In this document: piece by piece, positions 38,838-47,572 of the stretch | How positions within the stretch are numbered: position 1 is the stretch's first letter | How the letters are laid out: every line of letters begins with the position of its first letter | Assembly (NCBI RefSeq): GCF_000718305.1 | Contig: NZ_JOFQ01000013.1 | Location: forward strand, 186,001 to 250,000 | Direction: 5' to 3' | Source of the DNA: Streptomyces niger | Lineage (GTDB): Bacteria > Actinomycetota > Actinomycetes > Streptomycetales > Streptomycetaceae | Length of the DNA: 64,000 bases | Position numbers and translations under genes: made by a program | Notes under the pieces: generated by a model | Databases searched by the model: none | Seen by the model: the letters and a program-made list of their open reading frames with translations, nothing else | What the model was told of the DNA's origin: nothing

Positions 38838-40646
38838 GTGGCCGGGCGCATCGAGGACTACGCACTCATCGGCGACATGCAGACCGCCGCACTCGTCTGC
38901 CGGGACGGCGCGGTCGACTGGCTGTGCCTTCCCCGGTTCGACTCACCCGCGGTGTTCGCGGGCCTCTTGGGCACCGAGGAGCACGGCTTCTGGCGCCTGG
39001 GCCCGGCCGCGGAAGCGGAAGGCGAACCGGCCGCCGCCGACCGCCGCCGGTACCGCGACGACTCGCTGATCCTGGAGTCGGAGTGGGACACCCCCGAGGG
39101 CACGGCACGAGTGATCGACTTCATGCCGCCGCGCGAGGGCGCCCCGCAGCTGATCCGCATCGTGGAAGGCGTCAGCGGCCGGGTGTCGATGCGCTCGTCG
39201 CTGCGGATGCGATTCTCCTACGGCTGGGTGGTGCCGTGGGTGCACCAGGTCGACGGCCGCACCGCCGCGGTCGCGGGCCCGGACTCGGTGTGGTTCGACA
39301 CCACCGCCGAGACGCACGGCGAGGACCTGACGACATACTCCGACTTCACCGTCGAGGCGGGGCAGCGGATCGCGTTCACGATGAGCTGGCAGCCCTCGCA
39401 CCGCGAGCAGCCGCCGCTGCCCGAGCCGGAGAACGCGCTCGCCGCCACCGCGGACTTCTGGCGCGAGTGGGTCGAGCAGTGCACGTACCACGGCCCCTAC
39501 CGGGACGCGGTGATCCGCTCGCTGATCACGCTGAAGGCGCTGACGTACGCGCCGACCGGCGGCATCGTCGCGGCCCCCACCACCTCCCTGCCCGAGGACA
39601 TCGGCGGCTCCCGCAACTGGGACTACCGCTTCACCTGGCTCCGGGACGCCGCGATCACGCTCTCCTCGCTGCTGCGCACCGGCTACCGCGACGAGGCCCG
39701 CGCCTGGCGCGAGTGGCTGCTCCGCGCGGTGGCGGGCGACCCGGAGAACCTGCAGATCATGTACGGCATCGCCGGCGAGCGCGAGCTGGGCGAGAACGAG
39801 CTGACCTGGCTGCCCGGTTACGAGGGCTCCCAGCCGGTGCGGGTCGGCAACGGCGCCGCCGACCAGCTCCAGCTGGACGTGTACGGCGAGGTCATCGAGG
39901 CCCTGCACCTCGCCCACATGACGGGCCTGGCCCGCAACGACTACGCCTCGCTGCTCCAGCTGAAGCTGATCCGCTGGGTGGAGCAGCACTGGAACGAGCC
40001 GGACGAGGGCATCTGGGAGGTGCGCGGGCCGCGCCGGCACTTCGTGCACTCCAAGGTCATGACCTGGGTCGCGGTGGACCGCACCATCAAGCTGATCGAG
40101 TCCGGGGACGTCGAGGGGCCGCTGGACCGCTGGAAGGACCTGCGCGACGCGATCCACCGGGACGTGTGCGAGAAGGGCTACGACCCCGAGCGCAACACCT
40201 TCACCCAGTCCTACGGCTCCAAGGAGCTGGACGCCTCGCTGCTGCTCATCCCGCAGATGGGCTTCCTGCCGCCGGACGACAAGCGCGTCATCGGCACGAT
40301 CGAGGCGATCCAGCGCGAGCTGTCCACGCCCGACGGCTTCATCATGCGCTACCCCACCTCCGCCGACGCCGAGGAGGCGAACGTGGACGGCCTGGAGGGT
40401 GACGAGGGCGCCTTCCTGGCCTGCTCGTTCTGGATGGCGGACGACCTGGCGATGATCGGCCGGGTCGAGGAGGCCCGCAAGCTCTTCGAGAAGCTGCTCT
40501 CGCTCCGCAACGACCTGGGGCTGCTGGCCGAGGAGTGGGACTCCCGCCTCCAGCGGCAGGTCGGCAACTTCCCGCAGGCGTTCAGCCACGTCCCGCTGAT
40601 CGACACGGCGCTGCGCCTGACGGCCAGCGGCGCGTACGGGGGCTGA
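38838..40646 (+). CDS. GH15 family glycoside hydrolase (glucoamylase/trehalase type)
   Basis: The 602-residue cytosolic protein begins VAGRIEDYALIGDMQTAALVCRDGAVDWLCLPRFDSPAVFAGLLG, the N-terminal beta-domain of actinobacterial GH15 enzymes. The (alpha/alpha)6 barrel shows GGSRNWDYRFTWLRDAAITLSSLLRTG. The general acid is probably in EPDEGIWEVRG and the base in GLLAEEWD. Mycobacterial relatives act as trehalases, others as glucoamylases or dextran glucosidases, so the substrate is undecided. The GTG start has GGGAG 6 nt upstream and there is no signal peptide. Confidence 0.9.
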   Translation: MAGRIEDYALIGDMQTAALVCRDGAVDWLCLPRFDSPAVFAGLLGTEEHGFWRLGPAAEAEGEPAAADRRRYRDDSLILESEWDTPEGTARVIDFMPPREGAPQLIRIVEGVSGRVSMRSSLRMRFSYGWVVPWVHQVDGRTAAVAGPDSVWFDTTAETHGEDLTTYSDFTVEAGQRIAFTMSWQPSHREQPPLPEPENALAATADFWREWVEQCTYHGPYRDAVIRSLITLKALTYAPTGGIVAAPTTSLPEDIGGSRNWDYRFTWLRDAAITLSSLLRTGYRDEARAWREWLLRAVAGDPENLQIMYGIAGERELGENELTWLPGYEGSQPVRVGNGAADQLQLDVYGEVIEALHLAHMTGLARNDYASLLQLKLIRWVEQHWNEPDEGIWEVRGPRRHFVHSKVMTWVAVDRTIKLIESGDVEGPLDRWKDLRDAIHRDVCEKGYDPERNTFTQSYGSKELDASLLLIPQMGFLPPDDKRVIGTIEAIQRELSTPDGFIMRYPTSADAEEANVDGLEGDEGAFLACSFWMADDLAMIGRVEEARKLFEKLLSLRNDLGLLAEEWDSRLQRQVGNFPQAFSHVPLIDTALRLTASGAYGG

Positions 40647-40662
40647 GCCCGCGCACGACGGA

Positions 40663-40705
40663 CAGGGCTCCGGCCGTGTGCCGCTGCGGCACGGCCGGAG
40701 CCCTG
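40663..40705. terminator. Convergent hairpin between GH15 and GH64 genes
   Basis: Perfect 16-bp arms (CAGGGCTCCGGCCGTG and complement) enclose an 11-nt loop in the 78-nt gap between the convergent stops at 40646 and 40725. Confidence 0.8.
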
Positions 40706-40724
40706 GTTCGTGGGGCTGCGCCGT

Positions 40725-41894
40725 CTAGAACGGCGTCAGCGTGAGGGTGAAGCGGCTGGGCGCGCCGTCCTCGATGTACGAGGCGAAGCTCGCGACGTCG
40801 TCGAAGGCGAAGCCGTAGGCCTTGCCGTCCTTCGTCGCCTCGTGCATCACGCGGGCGTAGTGGTTGGCGAGCTTCTGCTGGTAGAAGGTGGCGGGGTCGG
40901 TGGTGGGCTGCTCGGCGTGCGAGGTGAGGGTCCCCCGGTTGAAGGCGGCGCCCAGGATCGCGGCGACCGGGCCGGTGGTGCCGTCGTTCGGGGCGGCCAG
41001 GGCCCCGTCGCAGAAGAGCACGTCCTTGGTGCTCGGCTTGTCGAAGGAGACGGACGCCAGGCCGGTGAAGGAGAGCTTCCCGCCGGCGGCGCGCCCGGTG
41101 AACGTGCCGGCATTGGTGGTGATCTTGAGGTCTTTGGACTCGTAGGCGGCCCATGCCTCGTCGATGGCGGGGGCCAGGTAGTTCTCGTCGAACCGCCCGG
41201 CGCCCAGGCCGTGTCCGGGCGCGATGACCCGCTTGTCGTCGATGACCAGCTTGTCGAAGCCCTCGACGCCGGCGAGGTCGGAGAAGATCTTGTCCCGGGC
41301 GCCGTCCTTCAGCAGCCCCGTCGTCTGGTCCTTGGCGCCGGTCAGCTTGATCGCCAGCGGCACGCTGAACATGTCCACCATCGTGGTGTTGCAGTACATT
41401 CCGCCGTCGTTGTAGGTGAACTCCGCGCAGTCGTGCAGCACCCCGTAGTTGGGGTCGGAGTCCACCCAGCCCGCCGGGTAGGCGAGCGCGGCCTTGCCGT
41501 TGCCGTCCTCGACGGCCTTGAACTTCAGCTTGCCGCCGAGCGAGGTGTAGATGCGGCCGGACATCTTCGGCAGCGTGAGGGTGGTGGTGCCGCTCCCGGC
41601 GAGCGGTATCGCGTAGTCGGTGAACCCGTCCGAGCCGTTGTCGGCGACCGCGACCGGCTTCAGTTCGCCCTCGGGTGTGACCCGGACCTGCTGGGTGCCG
41701 TCGTTGCCGACGATGTAGACGTATATAGATGAATTGCCGAACTCCCCGGAGTTGTTGACGATCTCCAGGGGGAGGCCGGCGGACCTGCCACGGACCGGTG
41801 CGGGGGATCCGACGGCCCGGCTCGCCAGGGTGAGGCCGGCACCGGCGGCGGCGCTCGCGGCGAGGCCGCCGAGCAGGGTACGACGAGAAATCAT
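40725..41894 (-). CDS. Secreted GH64 endo-beta-1,3-glucanase
   Basis: The 389-residue protein has a Tat signal (ISRRTLLGGLAASAAAGAGLTLASRAVG) and then the beta-1,3-glucanase fold. The catalytic pair is visible as Glu in DCAEFTYNDGG and Asp in TTMVDMFSVP, 16 residues apart, the spacing known for laminaripentaose-producing GH64 enzymes (E154/D170 in the S. matensis enzyme). It should cleave laminarin or fungal cell-wall glucan outside the cell. AAGGAG precedes the ATG. A perfect LacI-type palindrome lies 27 bp upstream, next to a divergent LacI gene. Confidence 0.93.
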   Translation of the reverse strand: MISRRTLLGGLAASAAAGAGLTLASRAVGSPAPVRGRSAGLPLEIVNNSGEFGNSSIYVYIVGNDGTQQVRVTPEGELKPVAVADNGSDGFTDYAIPLAGSGTTTLTLPKMSGRIYTSLGGKLKFKAVEDGNGKAALAYPAGWVDSDPNYGVLHDCAEFTYNDGGMYCNTTMVDMFSVPLAIKLTGAKDQTTGLLKDGARDKIFSDLAGVEGFDKLVIDDKRVIAPGHGLGAGRFDENYLAPAIDEAWAAYESKDLKITTNAGTFTGRAAGGKLSFTGLASVSFDKPSTKDVLFCDGALAAPNDGTTGPVAAILGAAFNRGTLTSHAEQPTTDPATFYQQKLANHYARVMHEATKDGKAYGFAFDDVASFASYIEDGAPSRFTLTLTPF

Positions 41895-41921
41895 GAGACG
41901 GCTCCTTGTGGGGGGAGGAGA

Positions 41922-41935
41922 TGAGAGCGCTCTCA
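41922..41935. promoter_or_regulatory. LacI-family operator TGAGAGCGCTCTCA
   Basis: A perfect 14-bp palindrome with the central CG of LacI/GalR operators (compare CebR-type TGGGAGCGCTCCCA) sits in the 112-bp divergent region between the GH64 gene and the LacI-family gene. It is the obvious candidate for glucanase repression and autoregulation. Confidence 0.8.
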
Positions 41936-42006
41936 AATGAAGTAGGGTCACCCTGCCCACTTCTGGCGGTACCGTCAACCCACCCAGACGGAGGAGGAGT
42001 TCGCTG

Positions 42007-43053
42007 ATGTCCGTGCCCGGCGGCCCCCGGCCGACCCTGGAGGCGGTGGCCGCGCTGGCCGGCGTCTCCCGCGCCACCGTCTCCCGCGTCGTCAACGGCG
42101 GCACCGGCGTCCGCACCGAGATCCGCGAGAAGGTCCGGCGCGCCGTCGACGAACTGGGATACGTCCCCAACAGCGCGGCCCGCTCGCTCGTCACCCGGCG
42201 CACCGGAGCCGTCGCCGTGATCATCGCCGAACCGGAGACCCGGGTCTTCTCCGACCCGTTCTTCGCCCAGCAGCTGCGCGGCATCGGCCGCGAACTGGCC
42301 GCCGCCGACACCCAGTTGCTGCTGCTGATGGTCGAGAGCGACCGGGACCACGAGCGCATCGGCCGCTACCTGGCCGGCGGGCACGTCGACGGCGCGCTGA
42401 TGTTCTCGCTGCACCGCGCCGACCCGCTGCCCGCGATGGCCGGCGCCTCGGGACTGCCCACGGTCTTCGGCGGCCGCCCGGACTGGACGGACACCACCGG
42501 CCGTGCCGGCGCGGGGCCGCTGTACGTCGACACCGACAACCGCGACGGCGCGCGGCAGGCCGTACGCCACCTGCTCTCCCGAGGGCGGCGCCGCATCGCC
42601 GTCATCACCGGGCCGCTGGACCAAACCTCGGCCCAGGACCGGCTGGACGGCTACCGCGAAGCACTCGACGGGCCGGACGCGCCGGCCGCGGACGAGCGAC
42701 TGGTCGCCGACGGCGGCTTCACCGCGGAGGGCGGCGAGCAGGCCATGGCCGCGCTGCTGGACGCCGTACCGGACCTCGACGCGGTCTTCGCCTGCTCCGA
42801 CCTGATGGCCACCGGCGCCCTGCGCACGCTGCGCGCCCGCGGCCGGCGGGTCCCGCAGGACGTCGCCGTGGTCGGCTACGACGACCTCGCCCCGGCGGCC
42901 TGGGCCGATCCGCCGCTGACCACGGTCCGCCAGGACGTGGAGGGGATGGGCCGCATCATGGCCCGCCTCCTGCTGCGCCGCCTCGCCGCCCCCGGCATCC
43001 CCCTCTCCCCCGTCATCACCCCGGCCGAACTGGTGGTCCGCGAGTCCGGCTGA
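42007..43053 (+). CDS. LacI-family transcriptional repressor
   Basis: The 348-residue protein has the LacI HTH (PTLEAVAALAGVSRATVSRVVNGGTGVRTEIREKVRRAVDELGYVPNSAARSLV, residues about 9-63), including the hinge helix. A periplasmic-binding-protein-like effector domain follows, with HVDGALMFSLH, ITGPLDQTSAQDRLDGYREAL and VVGYDDLAPAAWADPPLTTVRQD. GGAGGAGG precedes the ATG. It is divergent from the GH64 glucanase gene and the operator lies between them, so a beta-1,3-gluco-oligosaccharide is the likely inducer (inference). Confidence 0.92.
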   Translation: MSVPGGPRPTLEAVAALAGVSRATVSRVVNGGTGVRTEIREKVRRAVDELGYVPNSAARSLVTRRTGAVAVIIAEPETRVFSDPFFAQQLRGIGRELAAADTQLLLLMVESDRDHERIGRYLAGGHVDGALMFSLHRADPLPAMAGASGLPTVFGGRPDWTDTTGRAGAGPLYVDTDNRDGARQAVRHLLSRGRRRIAVITGPLDQTSAQDRLDGYREALDGPDAPAADERLVADGGFTAEGGEQAMAALLDAVPDLDAVFACSDLMATGALRTLRARGRRVPQDVAVVGYDDLAPAAWADPPLTTVRQDVEGMGRIMARLLLRRLAAPGIPLSPVITPAELVVRESG

Positions 43054-43144
43054 CGCCCCACCGCCCGCCGCGGAGCGGCCGCACCGCTCCGGCCCGGTCT
43101 CCCGTGGCGGCGGCCGGGCGTCGCCACGGGTAGCGTTCGACGCC

Positions 43145-44806
43145 ATGGGGTCGGAAGTGATGAGCGAAGCCGAGATCACGGTACGCCGGGCGCTGCAGCT
43201 GCCCGCGCTGCGGCGCGGGCTGCCCGAGGTGATCACCGGCGAGGACGGGCTGGATCGCGCGGTCCGCTGGGTGCACGCCGGCGAGGTCCCCAACATCGCC
43301 TCGCTGCTCAAGGGCGGCGAGCTGCTGCTGACCACCGGCCTCGGGCTCGGCGCCCGCCCCTCCGAGCAGCGGGCCTTCGTCCGCAAGCTCGCGGAGCGCG
43401 GGATCGCCGCGCTCGTCGTGGAGCTGGGCGCCCGCTTCGAGTCGCTGCCCACCGCGCTGGTCGAGAGCGCCCGCGCCTGCGGCCTGCCGCTGATCGCGCT
43501 GCACCGCGAGGTGCCGTACGTCTCGGTCACCGAGGAGATCCACACCGAGATCGTCAACAGCCACTACACGCTGATGCGCCGCGCCGACGAGGTGCTGCGC
43601 CGCTGTACGGACGTCCTGCTGCGCGGCGGCGGCGCCCCCGAAGTGCTGCGGCTGCTCGCCGCCTTCACCGGCAACCCGCTCTGCCTGGAGGCCCCGGACG
43701 GCAGCCCGCTGTACGCCGCGGGCCCGGACGACGGCGGCGCGGCCGACGCCGAGCCGCTCCAGGCATGGGAAGGCCTGCGCGAGAAGGGCCTGCGGGTGGA
43801 CGTGCCCGGCGGCGGCCACGGCCCCGACGCCGTACGGGCCCGGCTCGTCCTGCTCCCCGTCAACGCGGCCCTCGCGCCCGTCCACCGCATCGCCGCCGAA
43901 CGCGCCGCCGACCTGCTCGCCGTCGTCATGCTCCAGTCCCGCCAGGAGGAGGGGCTGGCGGCGCGCGGCCGCGGCGACTTCCTCGCCGACCTCGCCGAGG
44001 GCCGGATCTCCGCCGCCGAGGCGCCGGGCCAGGCCCGGCTGCTGGGCTTCCGGCCCGGTGCGGCGGCGCTGCTGCCGGTGGTGATGCGGCTGCCGTCCGG
44101 GCTGCCCACGGCGGCCGGCTGGGCGCTGCTCGCCCAGACGCTGCGCGAGGAGCTGGCCACGCTCGGCGCGCCCGTCCTGCTCGGCGTGCGCCCCGTGGAG
44201 GGGCGGGTACCGCTGGTGGTCGGGGTGCGCGAGGGCCAGGACCGGGACGGCGTGGCCGACCGGATCGCGGAGGCCCTGCGGGCCGGCGTCGTACGGGCAG
44301 GGCTGGACCGCCCGGCGGCGCAGCGCCCCGTCGTCGTGGTCGGCGTGCCCGGCGACTGGGCCGCGACCGGCCCCGGCCTGCGGCACGCCGCGGAGGCCGC
44401 GGCCGCGGCGCAGGGGCTGACGCCGCGCCTGTGGTACGACGCGCGGCGGCTCGACATCGAACTCCTGCTGTGGCGGATGCGGGAGCACGGCGAGGAGGGC
44501 ATGCTCACCGACTTCGTCGAGCGCGCGATCGGCCCGCTGCTGGTCCACGACCGCACCGCGCGCCAGCCGCTGCTGCCCACCCTGGAGGCGTACCTCGCCA
44601 GCGCGGGCCGCAAGGCCGAGACGTCTCGCGATCTGAACGTCAACCGCCAGACCCTCTACGACCGCCTCGCCCGGATCTCCCAGCTCCTCGGCACCGACCT
44701 GGACGACCCGCAGACGGTGCTGGGGCTCCGGCTGGCGCTGCACGCGCGGCGCCACACGGAGCGCGGCCAGCGGTACGCGCGCCTGCCGCTCGGGAGGCCG
44801 GGCTGA
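43145..44806 (+). CDS. PucR-family transcriptional regulator
   Basis: The 553-residue protein has the N-terminal PucR domain (TVRRALQLPALRRGLPEVITGEDGLDRAVRWVHAGEVPNIASLLKGGELLLTTGLGL), a GGDEF-like/CdaR middle region, and the C-terminal PucR HTH_30 (AYLASAGRKAETSRDLNVNRQTLYDRLARISQLLG). Relatives control purine catabolism or amino-acid genes. No Shine-Dalgarno is visible, but TAGCGT ends 8 nt before the ATG, which suggests a leaderless message. No purine gene is adjacent, so the target is unknown. Confidence 0.9.
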   Translation: MGSEVMSEAEITVRRALQLPALRRGLPEVITGEDGLDRAVRWVHAGEVPNIASLLKGGELLLTTGLGLGARPSEQRAFVRKLAERGIAALVVELGARFESLPTALVESARACGLPLIALHREVPYVSVTEEIHTEIVNSHYTLMRRADEVLRRCTDVLLRGGGAPEVLRLLAAFTGNPLCLEAPDGSPLYAAGPDDGGAADAEPLQAWEGLREKGLRVDVPGGGHGPDAVRARLVLLPVNAALAPVHRIAAERAADLLAVVMLQSRQEEGLAARGRGDFLADLAEGRISAAEAPGQARLLGFRPGAAALLPVVMRLPSGLPTAAGWALLAQTLREELATLGAPVLLGVRPVEGRVPLVVGVREGQDRDGVADRIAEALRAGVVRAGLDRPAAQRPVVVVGVPGDWAATGPGLRHAAEAAAAAQGLTPRLWYDARRLDIELLLWRMREHGEEGMLTDFVERAIGPLLVHDRTARQPLLPTLEAYLASAGRKAETSRDLNVNRQTLYDRLARISQLLGTDLDDPQTVLGLRLALHARRHTERGQRYARLPLGRPG

Positions 44807-44853
44807 GTACGCGTACTCAGGCGGCTGCGGGTGCCGGACGCGACACTGCGGCC

Positions 44854-45318
44854 ATGACCTCGGCCATGACCTCAGCGCCCGCAGCGTCCCCTCCTCCGCG
44901 TCTCCACTGGTTCGCGGACCTCTTCCTCGCGCTGTTCCTGCTCGCGGTGGACGCGGGGCTGCTGTTCGTCATCTGGTTCGGGGCGGCGATGTACGCGTGG
45001 CGAAAAGGCGGCTCGGGGGACGACTTCGCCGCGGCCGCGGACGCGGCGGCGGACGCGACGGTCGGGGGGCTGATCGCCGTCGGCGTCCTCGCGGTGCTCA
45101 CCGCGGTGGCCTCCTACCGGCTCTTCCGCACCCGGCGGCCGATCGCCGCGGTCGCCCAGGCCGTGGCGGCCGCGGTGCTGGTTTTCGGGGCGCTGGCCGG
45201 CGCCGCGCTGGAGTACCACGAGAGGCACCGGAAGACCGTTTCCCCGGCCGAGCACCGAGGGCCGGTCGGCTGCCGCAGCGGCGGCGACAGCGGAGAGTGC
45301 CGCGACTCCGGCGGCTGA
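44854..45318 (+). CDS. Small integral membrane protein of unknown function (154 aa)
   Basis: The product has three hydrophobic spans: LFLALFLLAVDAGLLFVIWFG, ATVGGLIAVGVLAVLTAVASY and PIAAVAQAVAAAVLVFGALAGAAL. A short hydrophilic tail contains two cysteines (CRSGGDSGEC) that could form a disulfide. The start region is duplicated (GCCATGACCTC occurs twice, at 44851 and 44863), so ATG 44854 and 44866 are both possible. It lies 47 nt after the PucR gene. The family is not recognised. Confidence 0.65.
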   Translation: MTSAMTSAPAASPPPRLHWFADLFLALFLLAVDAGLLFVIWFGAAMYAWRKGGSGDDFAAAADAAADATVGGLIAVGVLAVLTAVASYRLFRTRRPIAAVAQAVAAAVLVFGALAGAALEYHERHRKTVSPAEHRGPVGCRSGGDSGECRDSGG

Positions 45319-45331
45319 CCCGCGGCGCCGC

Positions 45332-46456
45332 TCAGTCCCGGGCCTGCTGCAGCTCGTCGTAGACGCTCAGCACCTGCGCGACCGTGTCGTCCTCGGTCGG
45401 CCAGCCGGCGGCCTGGGCCCGCCCGGCGTCGGTGAGGGCCGTCCGCCGGGCCGGCTCGTCGAGCAGCTCCACGACCGTGCGGGAGAGCAGGGGCGCGTCA
45501 CCGTACGGGACCAGTTCGGCGGCCCGGCCGACCAGTTCGCGGGTGCCGCCGACATCCGTGGCGACCAGCGGGATGCCGGCGCGCAGCGCCTCCTGGGCGA
45601 GTACCGAGCGGGCCTCCCAACGCGCCGTCGCCAGCACCAGGTCGGCGGCGGCCAGCAGCCCCGGCACGTCCTCGCGCCGCCCGAGCAGCAGCACCGGCAG
45701 CCCCTCCGCGTCGATGCGCTGCTGCAGCGCGGGCCGTAGCGGCCCCTCCCCCGCGACGGCGACGAGCGGCTGCGGATCGCGGCCGCACCAGCCGTGCGCG
45801 GCGTCCAGCAGCATGTCGTGGCCCTGGTGCGCGTCCAGCCGGCCGACGGTGAGCAGCAGCGGCCGGCCCAGCGCGCCCAACTCCGCGCGCCGCTTCTCGC
45901 GCCGCCCCAGCTCCTGCGCGTACTCCTCGTCCGTACGCGGCCGCGGGCCGGCCGGCGGCGCCAGCCGCGCGTCCCGGGCGCCCCGCTCGCGGGCCCGGCC
46001 GACCAGTTCGACACAGGAGCCCAGCACCACCGCGGCGGCCCGCGCCACCCGGCGTTCCAGCAGCCGCGTCACCTGGGCCCGCGCGCCCTCGCTGTGCACC
46101 TTGGTGTGCCAGGTGACCACGAGGGGGACGCGCCGGCCGCGCAGCGCGAGGGAGGCCCGTAGCCCGGCGTGCAGGCCGTGCGCGTGCACCACGTCGGCGT
46201 CCGCGCAGGCGGCGCGGAGCGCGGCGATGCTCCCGGGGTCCGTGCGCGGTGGGATCCGTTCGAAGCGCGCGCCCACGCCCGTGAAGCCGTACGTGTCCTC
46301 GGCGTCGGACGCGGCGCAGACCGTCACCCGTACCCCGCGCGCAACGAGGCCCGCCGACAGCGCGTGCACATGGGCGGCGCTGCCGGCACTGCCGCGGCCC
46401 AGCACCTGGACCGTGCGCAACGAGGGCGCGGGCGGCGGGGCGGGTGTGCTGCTCAC
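45332..46456 (-). CDS. GT4-type glycosyltransferase
   Basis: The 374-residue protein has a GT-B fold. The N-domain glycine-rich loop is VQVLGRGSAGSAAHVHALSAGLVARGVRV, and DVVHAHGLHAGL and VVTWHTKVHS follow. The C-domain has LLTVGRLDAHQGHDMLLDAAHGW. In place of the usual EX7E, RWEARSVLAQEALRAGIPLVATDVGG keeps the EX7E spacing (E in WEAR to E in QEAL). It probably uses an NDP-sugar. It is downstream of the MraY-like gene on the same strand after a 224-nt gap, so a joint role in a cell-surface glycan is possible. Confidence 0.85.
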   Translation of the reverse strand: MSSTPAPPPAPSLRTVQVLGRGSAGSAAHVHALSAGLVARGVRVTVCAASDAEDTYGFTGVGARFERIPPRTDPGSIAALRAACADADVVHAHGLHAGLRASLALRGRRVPLVVTWHTKVHSEGARAQVTRLLERRVARAAAVVLGSCVELVGRARERGARDARLAPPAGPRPRTDEEYAQELGRREKRRAELGALGRPLLLTVGRLDAHQGHDMLLDAAHGWCGRDPQPLVAVAGEGPLRPALQQRIDAEGLPVLLLGRREDVPGLLAAADLVLATARWEARSVLAQEALRAGIPLVATDVGGTRELVGRAAELVPYGDAPLLSRTVVELLDEPARRTALTDAGRAQAAGWPTEDDTVAQVLSVYDELQQARD

Positions 46457-46680
46457 GAGTGCGGGGGCTCCTGGATCGGCGTGCGGAGGTGGGGCGGGCG
46501 GGAGCGCTGCGCCCAGAATGCCAGCCCGTGCCCTCCGTGGGGCACCGATGACAAGCCGTTGTGCCGCTGCTGCGCGTCAGCGGCCCGCCGGGACCACTCC
46601 CATGGGGGACATGTCCCCTTGTGTACGGCTGTTCCGGACGCACCGCGGTGGCGCGGGCGGACGCGAGCGCGCCGGGGCGG

Positions 46681-47472
46681 TCACCCGACGAGGACGCCCG
46701 CCGCCGCGGCCCGGCTGACGCCGTCGCCCGAGGCAGCGGCGGCGGTCAGCGCGGCGGCGTGGGCCAGCAGGCCCGGCCGGCCGTTGGTGGCGGCGATCGC
46801 CAGTCCGAGGGCCGCGCCCAGGGCGTGCGCCCCGGCGTCCCCGAGCATGGTGCGCTCACCGAGGTCGTCGGCGAGCAGTGCGGCGGCCGCGCCCACGGGT
46901 GCGGCGGCCGGTACGCCGTCCGGCCCGCGGCGCAGCAGTCCCGGGACGCCGAGCGCGAGGACCGCCCCGGCCGCCCGGCCGGGGCGCACGTCCACCAGAT
47001 TCACGAAGTGGGCCGAGCCCGCGATCACCACGCCGGCCAGGAACCGGTCGGCCGGGCGGTCCTTGAGGAGCGCGCCCGCCGCGAGGCCGGCGGCACCGAT
47101 GCCGAAGAGCTTGACCGCGCCGCTGGTGATCTCGCCGCGACGCAGTGCGGACAGGTGGGCACGGAAGCCGCGCCGGGGATCGTCCGCGCCCGCCACGTCG
47201 TCGTACGCGCCGCAGCCGCCGGCCGCCAGCACGGCCAGCGTGCCCGCCGTACGGACCCGGCCGGGCAGTCCGGGCGCGGTCGCGACGGCGGCGGCAGCGC
47301 CCAGCGCCGCGGCCGGGCCGCCGTACAGGTCGACGCCGCGGCCCGCGTAGTTCTTGCGCTGCCAGCGCGCGCTGCCGCCCGGTGGCCGCCGCCGCAGCCC
47401 CGTGTACGCGGCGCGGGCGGCGCCGGCCGCGGTCAGCAGCACCGCGAGGCGCGCCGTGCCACCGCCCTTCAT
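46681..47472 (-). CDS. MraY/WecA-like polyprenyl-phosphate sugar-1-phosphate transferase homologue
   Basis: The 263-residue polytopic protein keeps the signature acidic motifs of the family in divergent form: the DD pair in GAYDDVAGADDPRRGF, NLVDVRPGRAAG where MraY has NLTDGLDGLA, and the third catalytic Asp in RTMLGDAGAHALGAALG. It is shorter than MraY (about 360 residues), with roughly eight spans. It should catalyse sugar-phosphate transfer to a polyprenyl phosphate or be a non-catalytic paralogue. It sits between recN and a GT4 gene. Confidence 0.75.
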   Translation of the reverse strand: MKGGGTARLAVLLTAAGAARAAYTGLRRRPPGGSARWQRKNYAGRGVDLYGGPAAALGAAAAVATAPGLPGRVRTAGTLAVLAAGGCGAYDDVAGADDPRRGFRAHLSALRRGEITSGAVKLFGIGAAGLAAGALLKDRPADRFLAGVVIAGSAHFVNLVDVRPGRAAGAVLALGVPGLLRRGPDGVPAAAPVGAAAALLADDLGERTMLGDAGAHALGAALGLAIAATNGRPGLLAHAAALTAAAASGDGVSRAAAAGVLVG

Positions 47473-47572
47473 CGCCCCACCCCTGCCGCCGTCGGCAGGC
47501 CGACGTACGCGGCACGAGCCCGCCCGGCCGTCGCCGGCGGTCCCCCGCAGCGCATCGCTCCGACGCCGCGTG

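Noticed and set aside
40582..43557. Long minus-strand frame running through GH64, LacI and PucR genes
   Set aside because: Only out-of-frame or antisense translations of clearly identified genes contribute to it.
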